Notes: a model not told the origin generated them from the sequence alone. A stretch of DNA of 64,000 bases from Laburnicola sp. R22_1 (GCA_014281115.1 JACONQ010000012.1:62001-126000); one strand, 5' to 3'; positions 29,937 through 41,748 are shown, counted from the stretch's first letter. A program made the numbers and translations.

Positions 29937-30392
29937 TCACACCCCTCACTACGTAGCGAGAACCACTCCGTCTACTCGGTAGCCTTCTCGCCCAACTCGG
30001 CCCTGGTCGCGTCGGCGTCGCGCGACAAGACGGTCAAGACCTGGGATGCAAGAAGCGGCACGTGCCTCCAGACGCTCACTATTGGCAAGGTACTTAACCG
30101 CATCTCATTTGACATCTCTGGCTTATATATTCACACTGAAATTGGCACCATCGACGTTAGTGCGCTGCCAGGTTTAGTCACACTTCCTACTATTCCGGAG
30201 CCTTGCAGTCCTCAGTATCAAGGACTCGCTTTAAGCGCAGATGGTGTATGGATAACACATAATTCAGAGAACTTAGTGTGGCTACACTTAGAGTATCGGC
30301 CGTCATGCTCGGCAGTATCAGGGAATATAATAAGCATTGGTGTTAGAACGAGAAGGGTGTGGAGATGCAAAGTTGAACTTGATATATCCTGA
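29937..30392 (+). pseudogene. C-terminal WD40 fragment of an NLR-type (NACHT-WD40) protein
   Basis: Reads HSVYSVAFSPNSALVASASR then DKTVKTWDARSGTCLQTL, one complete WD40 blade, then the characteristic non-repeat closing region GLALSADGVWITHNSENLVW and ending VWRCKVELDIS. This blade plus tail is the standard C-terminus of fungal NACHT-WD40 (NWD/HNWD) proteins, which sense non-self ligands. No ATG, NACHT domain or earlier blade exists upstream; the fragment starts inside a blade directly at the stop of the preceding membrane-protein gene. It must be a transposed or deletion-derived piece. The remaining 152 codons are open. Confidence 0.75.
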
Positions 30393-32198
30393 CGCCTTGG
30401 AACGTTCATATTAATATCATTTCCTATCCTATATTTATTATTCTCTCTACTTTGTAGAGGGCGGGGATTCACATGAGTATATATCCTGGTGCTTTGCCAC
30501 GGCGAAGCTTCGAGAATGCTTTAAATGGAAGCACATGTTCAAAATTTGCCCTTCAGCGTCGTCAGAGATCGACGAACGCCTCCGATGAAGCTAGCAGGGA
30601 GGACGGCCGACCCTCTCCGGCACAGACCTTGTGAGGAAAGTTTGATTTGTTGTATGTTTATGAAGAGAGGGTTCAGGGTAGATATTGGCGCCACTGATGG
30701 CGTGGAGACATAGGCAGCCACGACCAGACGAAATACCAAAAATAGCAGGGGTCCGAAACCGGCTCCACCGCGGGAAAACGGATTCCACACTTGGCCAATA
30801 CACAGCTCAGGCATGTTTGTGACCTTTGATGAGGTAAACGAACCAGCATTTGCAGAGACTGAATCGAAATATTGACAATTGCAGTGCACATGTAAGGAGC
30901 CGTTGGCTACGTACTTGTACAACTGCATCACTACACGACATGATGCTTTCCAATGTCGGTAGAAGCTGCTGATTCTAACTTTTGCCTTGAGCGCTATGGC
31001 GTACAACTGATGCGAAGACCCTGAGCTACAACGCAAATAAGAGAAAGACGAACAGTATTTTGGTTGTCATGGACTGGCTGACAGACCAGACGCTGCTCTT
31101 TGTGTATTGGAACATGCCATTTTCGCTGAATTAGCGCAATATACACACTTGTGAGCCACTACTTCTTGCGAACTGAAAACAGAAGGGGCAGCTCTTTTTG
31201 ACGAGGTTGTGAGGCGAAAAAGATCATGTCCTTTCTCCATTGGCTTAGCTAAATCTAGACAAGCGTGTTTGTTAACGAGGCAACGCCGTCATGGCCAAAA
31301 CAAACCTATTGCGCCTTGGCGGGACCATGAATGTATCCATTACATATCGGCAGCCCATCGCAAGGCCCCATACACGGCTTGCTGTCTTTATTTTTCTCTG
31401 CTATCCCTTCCCTCTACCAACTTGCAACCTGCCTGTGGATGCAAGATTACATAGCGGTGCCACTTCCCGCGCCTGTCCTTTCCTTTCGACCCCAATACCG
31501 TCGTATACCATTGACGTCCTCGGATACGCTCACAGACCCCAATGACGCTGGGTCTGAAGCGCGACAAAAATGACGTCCTCGGATACGCTTCACAGCAGCG
31601 CTCGATGCGCTCATGTTGAGGTTTGCAGACGTCTCCGCAGAGATGGATGAGTCATGGTTTGGACCATGGTTCAAGTGCCAGAAGCCTCTGCGCGATTAGT
31701 CCGATGATAGCATGTGATCGCACCTGTGAAAGTGCCTGGCCGGATATCGCGAGGGCAAAACGTTGGAAAGAGAGGATTTTGCGTTCCCCTGGATAGGTAT
31801 GGCAGAGGCTGAATGAATGGCAAAATGAATTCGAAAGTTCGTCCTGCAGTTGTATATTCGAGATGCCTGAAGCCCCTTTATGGTTGGAAGTTACGTCCAT
31901 GTAGCCGTACTTTTGCTATGTCGGAAGCCATGTCCCATGTGATTGAGAGTTAGCGTTCGCGCATGCGCAGCCTTTCCATTCACCTACGCGTCCACTGCAA
32001 CATTGTCGCGCATCCACAAATCGAACCGCAACACCATCGAAGTTTCGTCCACCAATCGCATCCAGCGGACCGCCTCCATTCGCAATTTTCCCGTTCCTTG
32101 GTTCAGAGCAGCTCTGCGCCATGGTTGATACTCTTTATCTATGCTTGCGTGCTACCTGACTAAGTGCGTTTTTAGAACCCAATCATAGATAAAAGTCC
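30393..32198. other. 1.8-kb stretch with no supported gene
   Basis: Several ORFs of 60-165 codons occur but have no recognisable composition or motif. At about 30592-30615 the inverted GCAGGGAGGACGGCCGACC motif shared with 24456, 27340 and 28340 is found. TCAAAATTTGCC occurs at 30539, and similar strings occur at 27633 and 28299. The 32199 ORF start of the protease gene lies to the right. Confidence 0.4.
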
Positions 32199-32300
32199 AT
32201 GCCGTCGAAAAGTGCACATCCGCTTCGCGTCCGCACCGCCCGAGTTTCGTTGCTACCCTCCACCGCCCGAGTTCTCCTTCACGTCCCCTATTACGCCGCG

Positions 32301-34068
32301 ATGGCAACTGACAACGTCCCACCACCCCTCTTCGTACCCGATACGCGCTTCGAGCCGTACAGAATAGGCACTGGAAGGCTATTAAGCCTACCTGTAGAAT
32401 CCCGTATCGTGGAGCAACCAGCAGGCTTGCTGAATGTTCGCGAGTTCCTTCGATCGATCAGAGATGTCGCCACTGCGTTGGCAGTAGAGGAATGCGAGGT
32501 TCCGCAACTTGTTAGAAGATATCATAGTGGCGAAGACCCGAGCGCCGCACCAATTACACTGATGGTTTTCGCGGATATTTCGGACAAACCGTCCACAACA
32601 AGGAGAACGCTGCTGAGGAACATAAACCGACACTGCTGGGAGGCCGGCCTGGTGGATATTGAAATCGAGATCATGGACATCGATAATTATTGGCGAACGC
32701 GAGACGTGCCTCTAAGGCCGAATGATATGGAAGTCATTCAGGGATGGCACGAGTTGTCCCTCAAAGTCATAAATTACCTAGACGAACGTCGACGCAGTTG
32801 GACCACAATGGATTTAATCCGAAGGGGGACGAGTGCCTCCCAGAAGAATGCCCCGTTACCCTCATAATTGGCACTGCCGAATCCGAAGAGGGTTTCTGGT
32901 GGGAAAGTGGGATTCGCGAGTTAGAAAACATCGCCGGCGTTAAAGTAGAAATCATGCACCGCACGACATGGGAGCTGAATGGAGATTGTGCGGTCACAAA
33001 GAGGCCTACAAAGATCCGCCAGTTATGGGTGCATCTTTGGGCGAAGAGGAGACTCGTGGTGGGGGAACCCTAGGGGGTTCATGCAGCTGATGCGAAGAGG
33101 TGGAACCAAGGTCAAGACGTACGGCCTGACCAACCACCACGTTGCAGTTAAGGGGAAAGAGCAGACACGAAAGCCGCACTCGATCTCTTCCACGAAAAGA
33201 AGCAATACCGGCCATGGATGACTTCCCCATCCGACGACGATCATCGTCAGTACTTGGAGGAGATTTACACCAATATGAGCATTATGCTCGATAGCCTAAA
33301 CAATCCAAACGGGATGCGCGAACGTCTGGATTTCCTCTCGTCCGTTGAAGGCACAGAAAAAAGCAGGCGGACTTCAAAAGGAGGATCGCCAGCGCTGAAG
33401 CATATTTTGAGGAACTGAGCAGAGATCTCGCCCACGCGGAAGGCTGGAACCGTAACATTGGGTGGGTTGAGGCGGCATCGGGGAGAAGGACGGTTGCCGA
33501 ATCCCCGAAGACGGCCCCGGAAAATTTCATTTTGGATTGGGCGATCATCGAAATGAACACCGCATTCGAGTGTGAAAACGATTTTCAAGCCCCAGCCGAG
33601 CTGAGTAGAGACGCTATTCGAAAGGGGGTTACAACGCATCTCCTCCCCGGGGCTGCCACCTCAGAATTTGAAATTGTCAATCCCTGGGAAGCCGATGTAC
33701 AGGTGGGATTTCGGGGTAGAACAAGTGGTTGGGTCTTTGGCGAGTTAAACGGGGCGAAAAGCCTAGTAAACACCATCAGACAAGGTAGCGTAGCGGAGAA
33801 ATACGGCTTCTCGCCGTCTAACCCAGGATATTGCTGGGGAATGACGCAGAACTATACCGCTCGGGAGACACCAACCGCGCAAGGCGGTGATTCTGGAAGT
33901 GTAGTACTCTTCAACGATAAAATTCGCGCTGGGCGATGGGCTGGGCTTTTATTTGGAGCCGGGCCAACCGGAATGGCGTATATGACGCCGATTCACCTCG
34001 TACTGAAGGATATCGAAGATGTCCTCGACGCAGAGATTGTTACGCCAACGCTTCCGGTATTTGAGTAG
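32301..34068 (+). pseudogene. trypsin-like serine protease-domain protein, multiple frame changes
   Basis: All three catalytic residues of a trypsin-like (S1 fold) peptidase can be read: His in TYGLTNHHVAV (33135-33140), Asp in LDWAIIEMN (33535-33537) and Ser in AQGGDSGSVVLF (33891-33893). Proteins of this type are common in Pezizomycotina and also occur as effector domains of NLRs. ATG at 32301 (MATDNVPPPLF) is preferred to the upstream 32199. Coding changes frame near 32800, 33040-33075, 33170 and 33355, then stays open to 33532-34068. Several shifts fall in homopolymers (G-run near 33073, A-run near 33358), so sequencing or assembly error is a real alternative to true decay. The middle contains an alpha-helical charged insert (HRQYLEEIYTNMSIMLDSLN) between His and Asp. 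The last third is fully intact. Confidence 0.72.
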
Positions 34069-34142
34069 GATTGTGGTGCCTTGTGAGCAGTATAACTAGT
34101 ACTAGGATAGGACCCTATAGAGTAGGATAGCAACTTCAATTA

Positions 34143-35991
34143 ACATGGATGGCAAGCGAGCGGCGCAGGCAAGCGAGCGGCGCACCCCATCAACTTTTCG
34201 CACCTTTGAAGTCGCGCAGCTCAACCACAATATAATATACTATATAGATTTTGATACAATAGATTAAGCAGTATTTAAAGTATCTTTTTTGCACGTACAT
34301 GAGTTATGCCCAAGCTCTCTGCACCTTGTGCAGCGCGCCAGAGCCTGGCGGCTCAGGCCTGATCGCTCTCCACTTTGACGCTGTTCATGCTCTATCTGCT
34401 GGTCAGCCGCCTTTTAAGCAAGTATATTCTCTCCCTCTCCCTTTGTTAAGGTCCCCTACTTCTGTATCCGCTTCTTTTTGCGCTGTCTACGCTTAGTTGC
34501 TGCCTTATTAGCTCTCTCAAGGCTAGTAATCTGATCGCGCATAAGCTCAGCTAAGAGCATCATTACTTCAGCACCCTTCTTAAGTTGATTAATCGCCTAA
34601 ATAATAGAGGCAGGCGAGGAGCTCTTGTGCCGTTGAACGCGCTCACAGATTAGAGTTGATTGAGCCTCAAGCTCACGTATGTTGCTCGGCGTTTTGGCTT
34701 CCCAGAGAGCCTCTGGCAGAGCAGCTGGTGAAGGCGTACGAAGCTGCACATCCAGCTTTGACAGAACAGCTTCAGGCTGGAGAGGAACAAGGCCTGCGCC
34801 TCGAAAGGCTGAACAGATATTGGCTAATGTAAATGATTGCTTAAAGGCTGTCTTAAAGGCTGGCAGGAATTCAAGCTTTGTGATGTGGTTGATGTAGTTA
34901 CAGATTAGAGCCTCAACCTCTCGGCTGTACGCGCGCTTCAACGGCGAGAAGCAGCCCACATTAAGTGGCTGCAGCAGATGCGAGGAGTGAGGCGGCATGC
35001 AGAGCGTGTAGATGTTGTTCTCCTTGCAGAGCTGTTAAAATTCAAGAGAGTGGTGGCTCGCATGGCCATCAAGGATAAGCAGCCTACGCGTGCTAACAAT
35101 CCGGGTCTCTGTATGCTTGATAAAGTGCTTTAGCCACTCAACTCCAAGCTCGTTCGTCGTCCAGCCGTTGTCGCTAAGAGATATAGCCCAATCGCGCGGG
35201 ATATCCTCCTCGTACCAAGCAGATAGGTGGTGCTGGCCAGCAAAGATAATAAACGGTGGGATAGCCCAGCCAGCAGCGTTGATTGCTTGGACAAGTGTCA
35301 CCCACTCGCGGTTCCTAGGCTGGACAGCCTTTGGCCAGCCTCTCCTCTCTAACCCTGTAACAACGAGCTAAGTCGTAATCTTGCCTATTATAAAGCCAGC
35401 CTCATCAAAATTGTAGACGTCCTCATCGCAGATGCCGTACCTGGCCTTAGTCTGCTCTACAAGCTTGAACCAGGCGCTAATTAGGATAGGATCCTTACAG
35501 AGAGCTCTCTGTCTATCGTAGGCTCGGTTAAAACACGTCTTAAGAGAGTCTGTACGCCTAACAAAGTTGGCTGGCCACTTCTGTCCAACCTGGCCTGCGC
35601 CGCGCGCAGCTAGCAGCTTATCTGCCATATCGCGAATTGCTAAGTAGGTAGGCGAAAATCCACGTAGGTCCAGATTAAGTATATGACGAATTATCACCTC
35701 CTCTTCTAGCTGGGTGAGCTTCTTCGAGTTGGGCTGGCAATCGCGTCGCGTAGGTCTCCTAGCGCGTCGGCGGCGGAGCGTTGTTTTGGGTATATTGTAG
35801 ACTGCTGCAGCAGCTCGGTTGCTTTAGATCTGGCTGGTATTGATTAAAAAGATGGCAAGCTGAACATCTGCTTCCTTTGAAGCCATTTAAGTGTTGTGGC
35901 GTGGAGTTGTTGTAGGACGCGTTTAGAGCGGGTGCGAAAGTTGATGGGGTGCGCCGCTCGCTTGCCTGCGCCGCTCGCTTGCCATCCATGT
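34143..35991 (-). mobile_element. pogo/Fot1-like DNA transposon (pogo-A)
   Basis: 1,849 bp with terminal inverted repeats of about 60 bp (start ACATGGATGGCAAGCGAGCG) that themselves hold a direct repeat of GGCAAGCGAGCGGCGCA. TA flanks both ends (34141-34142, 35992-35993). Its minus strand carries a decayed DDE transposase. It sits exactly on the border between GC-balanced genic DNA (left) and RIP-mutated Copia DNA (right). Confidence 0.9.
34610..35886 (-). pseudogene. pogo/Fot1-like transposase, inactive
   Basis: ATG at 35886 (MASKEADVQLAIFLINTSQI), psq-type helix-turn-helix (SNRAAAAVYNIPKTTLRRRR), a frame slip near 35760, then LTQLEEEVIIRHILNLDLRG. DDE core: Asp 1 in VYNFDEAGFIIG (about 35395), Asp 2 in [11 protein letters not shown] (about 35080); Asp 3 reads Asn in [11 protein letters not shown]. 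Nonsense codons are TAA after TSQI, TAG after GKITT and TAA after HHSLEF, all where Gln is expected, i.e. CAA/CAG to TAA/TAG. GAT to AAT at the third catalytic position is also a transition. The enzyme cannot work even if stops were read through. Confidence 0.82.
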
Positions 35992-35993
35992 TA

Positions 35994-38482
35994 CCTTAAT
36001 GTATATTATCCGTTATTGCGAACGCTTTGTAGCCATACGCTTTAAGATAAGCAAGATTAGGTTTCTTAATTAAGGTGACTACTTTGTTATTTAGAGCAAC
36101 TCGTGTAAAGAATATCTTGTATGGCGTTTTCCAGTTGTTCGCATAATTTAGTATTCGATTATAGAGGTATACTATAGCTCTTATAACTTTGGGCCATAGT
36201 TCCTAGGGTAGGTTAGTATTAAGACGCATTGCGCGCAATTTCTCTTTATTTATACCCCCTAAGCGTTTAGCACCTCTATTTTAAGCTTATATATCTAGGG
36301 CAAAAGGCTTAATAGTAATTCCTTATAATGCCAACTAGCGCTCGATTTCCGGTTTCACTATTATAATCTCGTTATCCGCTTTAATAACCTTGACCGTAAT
36401 ATTGTAATAGTTTTTAAGAAAGAGAAAGAAGTTTAATAGAAGTTTAATAACTAACTTTGCTAGTCGATTGTTTTTAAAATAAAAGTCCCATTATAGGCCT
36501 AAGTACCTATTAGTAATAAGCATCTGGCTTCTTTTGCCAGTGCTACTTTGCGCCTTATAGGCATAAAAGTTAATAGCTAGTCTTTCTCCTAGTCCTTTAT
36601 TGTTAATTCGCGGTGCTTAGCTAATTTATCGCCAGATCTTTGCTTTCCCACAGGAGTCGCATTAAACTATTATAACTTCCTTAACTCGCACCCCTTTAGC
36701 TTACTACATAAGATGTTTAATAGCTACTAGTCTAGAGTGTTCTAGTCTCTTGTGCTATAATTCGGCTAAGGCCCTTTGTGGTACTCCTTTTGTTTGTAAT
36801 ATATTCTTGCGAATATAATATAAAGTGGGTAGTAGCGAATTATACTTAAGTACCTATTAACCGTGTATCTTAAATAGTTTTCTAATAATCTTGTCGTCTA
36901 GTCCTTTTAGCGTAGTTGGGTCCGTTTGCGTATCTCACTAGATTCCTCTATGCCTTAGTAGTTAAAAGGAAACTAGATTATATAAGAGGTCTAAACAGAT
37001 AGCCACATTATATAAAACTAACGTAGTTGTTCTATATTAGCCTCTTAGTGTTAAGTTAATAGAGCTATAGCCTTTTATCTATATCTTTGTATTGCCAGCC
37101 CATATATAATCTTCGAACGTAGGTAGACAAAAGTTATAGATATGGTTAGGGTTGTTTGTAATATGGCAAGTTAATTCTAAATTAAGAATAAACGAGCGCT
37201 TTAGCGGGTAATTAGACACTTTTATTTCTATTAGCGCTAATGTAAACGCAGCGTTAACGTTTAATATTCTCCGTCCCTCTAGTTAGTCCTTAGGGGACTT
37301 AAGAATCTTAGGTGTGGGCGTGTGCGATTATTTAATATTTGGTGTTTTTAATCTTAGTCTGCTTTGTCCTCTTAATAGTCCTTAAAATTCGGGATCGTGC
37401 TCGCGCTTCAATGCGACGAGTTCTTCAATCTTCTTGTTTAGTTTCCACTACTTAGAAGCTTTGTCTATATTAATATAGAAGCAATCCTAAAGTCTATAGC
37501 AATGTCCACACGCAGAACATTTAGCGCCTCCTATTTTTATAGGTTTTTAGACTAAGGATAAGTTCTTATTATCTTTTTAGTCATCACGTTAATATTAGGG
37601 TCTGCCCTGTTTTCTAGATGGTGCTGCTTCGGCATTAATGCCCTGGGTAGTTTCCTCACTTTTAGCGAGGTATAACAAGTCATCTGCCACAAATGCAGCC
37701 TTATGCTTCCCTATTTAAGGGGTTGGATAATTTAACATTATATGCTCTTGGAAGCGCTTTATTATTTCTTTCTAATTTATGCCAGGTGTAAACTGTCCGC
37801 TATTCTAAAAGGTTATAGACTAATTAGGCGCAACTTTGTTTATAGCAGTTAGAAAGTCCTTTGTAATTATATTAATCTGTGTTATCTTAGGGACATTACT
37901 TATCTTCGCTTCTATAGCTACTTAATTATATTTAGCAAGCCATATGTCCTAATTTAACGCGTTTCTTATTAGTCTAAGGGGTGTAAAGTATTAGTCGCAG
38001 GCTCGTTCTCTCTCGAATCGTTCGTCGACGCCAACCATGGCTTTAAGGTTCGTAATCCACTGTCTTAGTGGTTGATCTAGGAGGCAGCAAGTGCGCTAAA
38101 GATGTGGGCTAACAGTAGCCTAAATATAAACAATAATTTACTAGAGGCTTATTTGCTCCTTTTTAAAATTATATTAATTATTCTTATACTACTTGGTAAG
38201 AATCTTGTAATACTCAAGATCTTCTTTAAACGCCTTAAGTCCTACTACTAATAGTTTGGACTGCCTTATTAAAATACTAACGTTCGCTACTAGAGTATAC
38301 CCATTAATTAGCGGCGCCCTTAGGGCTATAGATTTAGGTTTTATTAGGATATTCAACGTAGGATTAACTTTTAGCCAGATGCAATATACGACGCATCTAG
38401 ACTAGAGCTGCATTATTTATGCCCTATAGTTAGTGTGATCTTAAAGAGTCACCGTCGGGTCACGCTAGGGTAGTGCAGCCAT
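35994..38482 (-). pseudogene. Copia-1 gag-integrase remnant
   Basis: Gag would begin at the ATG complementary to 38480-38482 (MAALP, then TAG), 16 bp downstream of the primer-binding site. A zinc-knuckle-like KCSACGHCYRL and KASK...WKLNKKIEELVALKREHDPEF are readable around 37400-37540. Integrase-type sequence fills about 36000-36900. Dozens of TAG/TAA stops interrupt it. No function is possible. Confidence 0.6.
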
Positions 38483-38497
38483 TTTAGTATCGATTAA

Positions 38498-38515
38498 GGC
38501 AGTGAGACTCTTAAT
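38498..38515 (-). other. Copia-1 primer-binding site, half tRNA-Lys(CUU) type
   Basis: GGCAGTGAGACTCTTAAT (plus strand) directly adjoins the LTR. TGAGA-CTCTTAA-T is the anticodon stem and loop of tRNA-Lys with anticodon CTT; the match ends at nucleotide 39 of the tRNA. It therefore represents priming by a 5' half tRNA, as established for Drosophila copia with tRNA-iMet. Confidence 0.6.
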
Positions 38516-38701
38516 TATTAGATTTAATGGTTAAATGCGATAATGCGCCTTAATAGATAATAATAATTGTATTATATTTGTGTCCACCGTGTTCGGCTAG
38601 TTCTGACTTCTTCGCTAGTGTGCCAAGCCAGGTAGTCCCTACTTTATTGTACAGATCCAACCTCAATGCGCTTGTTCTATCTAACAGCTACATATCTAAC
38701 A
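38516..38701 (-). repeat. Copia-1 5' LTR
   Basis: 186 bp; on the minus strand it begins TGTTAGATATGTAGCTG and ends AATCTAATA, where the final A for G change has damaged the CA terminus. Matches the solo LTR at 20939-21128 over the full length. Confidence 0.88.
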
Positions 38702-41583
38702 ACCCTACTCTACTATAAAGTCTAATTTAAATATACTAAGGCTAGAATTAAAGTTCTATATACTATACTAATTACCTATTCTAGGGGGTTATTAGTAAAG
38801 TTTACTAGTAACCCCTAAGGGGGACTAGTAGATAAGGTTAGACTTACTTATTAATTTTGTTAGGAAAAGGTTCTAATAGTAATCTACTCTTAGAAGTGCT
38901 AGAACTATTATATAGGCTAGTAAAGCTAGGGGGTTATTAGTAAAGTTTACTAGTAATCCCTATAAATATAGTTATAGGGAAGGTTTAACATACTTATTAG
39001 ACTCTATATTTATCGTTATATTCTTTATAGTGTTACCTATTTTTTAGTAAAGACCTTATAATAATAAATATAGCTATGCAGTATATTAGCCGCTATACTT
39101 ATTAAGGGATAAATACTAAGGATCTTTGTAATATAAATAGAGCCCGAACCCGCCCTAGGTAGACTTTCTAGAGTATCTTCTAGTACCCTCTAGGGGGGTC
39201 TCTAGTAAAGTTTAGAAAACCCTATACTTATTTCGAATTAACTTAGTACTTTCTGCGCGTTAGCCTAAGAATAGGCACTATACAGCGCGCGCCACTACTA
39301 CGTGCTCTATAGGTAGTAATTAGGGTTAGAAATTAGCCTATAGTAGAGCTATAAATAAGCTTTTTAAAAGATATAGCTTTGTACGTATTAGCGAGTTATA
39401 CAGCTAGGTTAATAGAGTAGGGTAGAGTTAAGTAGAGAGTTAAGGGCGAGAGGTAGTAGATAAGAGAAAAGTAAAAATAACGCTAAGACTCGCAATAAAA
39501 GTATAGACTATCTTATTTTAAACTTTACTAGTAACCCCTATAAAAAAGATATCTTATAAAGTATAGTGCTAGCTATGTAGTATTATAGTGTTCTCATAGC
39601 TCTAATTTATACTCGCTAGCGCTAGAGTAACACTCGTCTTATATAAGAATTAGCTATAGTCTATGCTTAGACTATTAAATATAATACGCTATTACTCTCT
39701 TAAATATAGCACATAGTTCTATAATTATTATTCCTATAAATAGTATTACGCAACTATATAGAAAATATAATAATTATAACTATAGCCTAAGAATGCTAAG
39801 CCGCTCTATATTCTTATAGGGGTTTGCTATAAAGTTTACCTCTAACTCCTAACTACTACTAAGACTATATACTATATAGAAGTTTGTCCTACCTTCTACT
39901 AATAAAGAAGGTATAAGTTATCTAGTTTAATCCTAATATAATGCAATTTGCCTTAGAGTTATTACTAAACTTAACTACGCTTATAAAGTGTTGGCAAAAG
40001 TCTTATTTACTATCTATATTCTAGTCTATACCTTTAATCTATCTAATCTGCCTAGTCTAGGTAGTATAGGCTTCTAAGTAGCGATTTTAAAGCACTGCCT
40101 ATATCTCCTATGTAGCGTGTCTATATATATAAAGGTTCTATTAAAGTAGTTTTTACATACCTGTAAAGTGCTATATATAGTCTACTTTAAGTAGTAGTTT
40201 ACTAGAAGATAATACTACTAATAGGTGCCCTTTTTCTACTTATTTTACACCTTTTTTTTATACTCTCCTACTATGCCTTTTATATCTTTTAGTCTATTAC
40301 CGCTTTCCTCTCTATATTATTTTCTTATATAGTTAAAGGCTTTATTATTTATAAAATAGGCGACGTAATATAACCTCTAATAGTTGTGAGTTGCTAGTAT
40401 TTCTTACTAGAAGATCTAAGTCTAACACCTTTTACTATAGTTAGCAGACTATGCTAAAAAGTCTAGTTTTCTTACCTGCCTAGCTATGCAAAACCTAAAG
40501 ACTAGGGTAGACCTTAGTACTAGTAAGGCACCTGTTAGACTTATAACTATTATTATCTTATTTTAGTCTAGCTAATAGATTCTTAGGCGAGCGTATATCT
40601 TAGCTAATACTCTACTTCTATCTCTAAAATAAGCCTAGTATAGGACTTATAAACACACTTAGAGAGGTTATACTCTTCTTAGAACTTAATACAAGCTAGA
40701 TAGACGTGGCGCTAAAACTTAAGCTAACTACTAAGGATAAGGGTAGCTTTTTATACTACTAGGTTAGTAGCGTAAGTAATAGTAATAAAAGATTCCTATT
40801 TAGGATCTTATCTTTTAGTGTGGTACGCTTCTACTATATATAACATCCTGGGTTAGAGGTTAAGAGTAAAGTATTAGACAACACTAGAGTGGCGTACACA
40901 CTTATTTTAGCTAGCTTTAGTAATTAGTTAACTATTTTTATAAAGCTTAGTAAATAAAAAGAATATAGTTATACACTATATATATTATATAGCTTCTTTA
41001 ATAGAGTATATATTTTGCGTAATATATCTCTATTAAAGTATATATTAATAATACTTTACTAACACGCTAGCTAGATTAATCCTTCTTATATATACGCCCT
41101 TATAGTAGCTTTTACATCCTTGCCTATATAGTTAAAAAGCCAGTTAGATAGTTTTAGACTAACAATTAGGCGGGTAATATATAGAAGTCTATTACGACCT
41201 ATATGCCTACACTTTTAGTTATAGCTTAGTATATTTATAGGTAGTGCAAACTATACTATAGCCTATACGTCTAAGATATAGAAGCCTTTAATAAGAGTGC
41301 TTATAGCTACTATTACACCTTTAGTCTTTTTACTAAACGCCTATAGCTATTTAGTCTTTAGTGGCTCCTCTACCTTTATATAGTATCTTAGGCAACTAAG
41401 AGCGCTTACTATAGCGTCTACTATAATAGCTAAGTTAATATAGATAAGAACCTTACTATATTTATTAATTGCTTTTTATATATATTTTGCTATATTTTAA
41501 TACTAAAATGTGTACAACACTAGTAGACTGCATACTTTATATTATATATTAGGCTAAATAGTAGGCTCTCTAAATAGTATAAT
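38702..41583. other. RIP-saturated AT-rich DNA, origin not recognised
   Basis: About 2.9 kb dominated by TA, TAG and TAA on both strands with little CpA/TpG. No ORF above about 60 codons. Presumably old transposon DNA. It contains the short palindromic repeats listed separately. Confidence 0.6.
38784..39850. repeat. dispersed 32-bp palindrome, about five copies
   Basis: Copies at 38784-38815 and 38929-38960 read GGGGTTATTAGTAAA, then G, then TTTACTAGTAACCCC, i.e. a near-perfect hairpin. Degraded or half copies occur at about 39193-39220, 39520-39538 and 39817-39850. Spacing is irregular. Confidence 0.7.
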
Positions 41584-41748
41584 TGTCAGATTTGAGCACT
41601 ATTTAAGCTCATTGAGATGGGGGGTCTGATAGATGAGATGGATGAACAGTTGTATTGTGTGTGTTGTGTGACTTGTTGGCTCGAGGTCTAATTTAGAGGG
41701 TGGAGCCGACCACGTGCCCTTGTTTGGCAACACGGCTCTAATCTAACA
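41584..41748 (-). repeat. Copia-2 3' LTR
   Basis: 165 bp starting TGTCAGATTTGAGC and ending TCTAATCTAACA on the plus strand. Differs from the 5' LTR at a few positions, mostly G/A transitions (for example GAGC/AAGC, GATGAG/AATAAG), as expected from RIP. Confidence 0.93.

Larger units (their letters stand above)
35994..38701 (-). mobile_element. truncated Copia retrotransposon (Copia-1)
   Basis: The minus-strand 5' half of a Ty1/copia element: 5' LTR at 38516-38701, primer-binding site, gag and the integrase part of pol down to about 35994. The internal sequence is colinear with the complete Copia-2: the integrase-region block GTATTCGATTATAGAGGTA at about 36150 matches that at about 44170. 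Reverse transcriptase, RNase H and the 3' LTR are absent, and pogo-A abuts the break. RIP is moderate to heavy. Confidence 0.82.

Noticed and set aside
30539..31036. Minus-strand ORF of 165 codons
   Set aside because: Composition is irregular, it begins without family similarity and covers the dispersed GC-rich motif; no support beyond length.
38498..38515. tRNA-Lys-like sequence as a possible tRNA gene
   Set aside because: Only the anticodon-arm half is present and it adjoins an LTR, so it is a primer-binding site. The same holds for 50680-50693 and 51837-51854.
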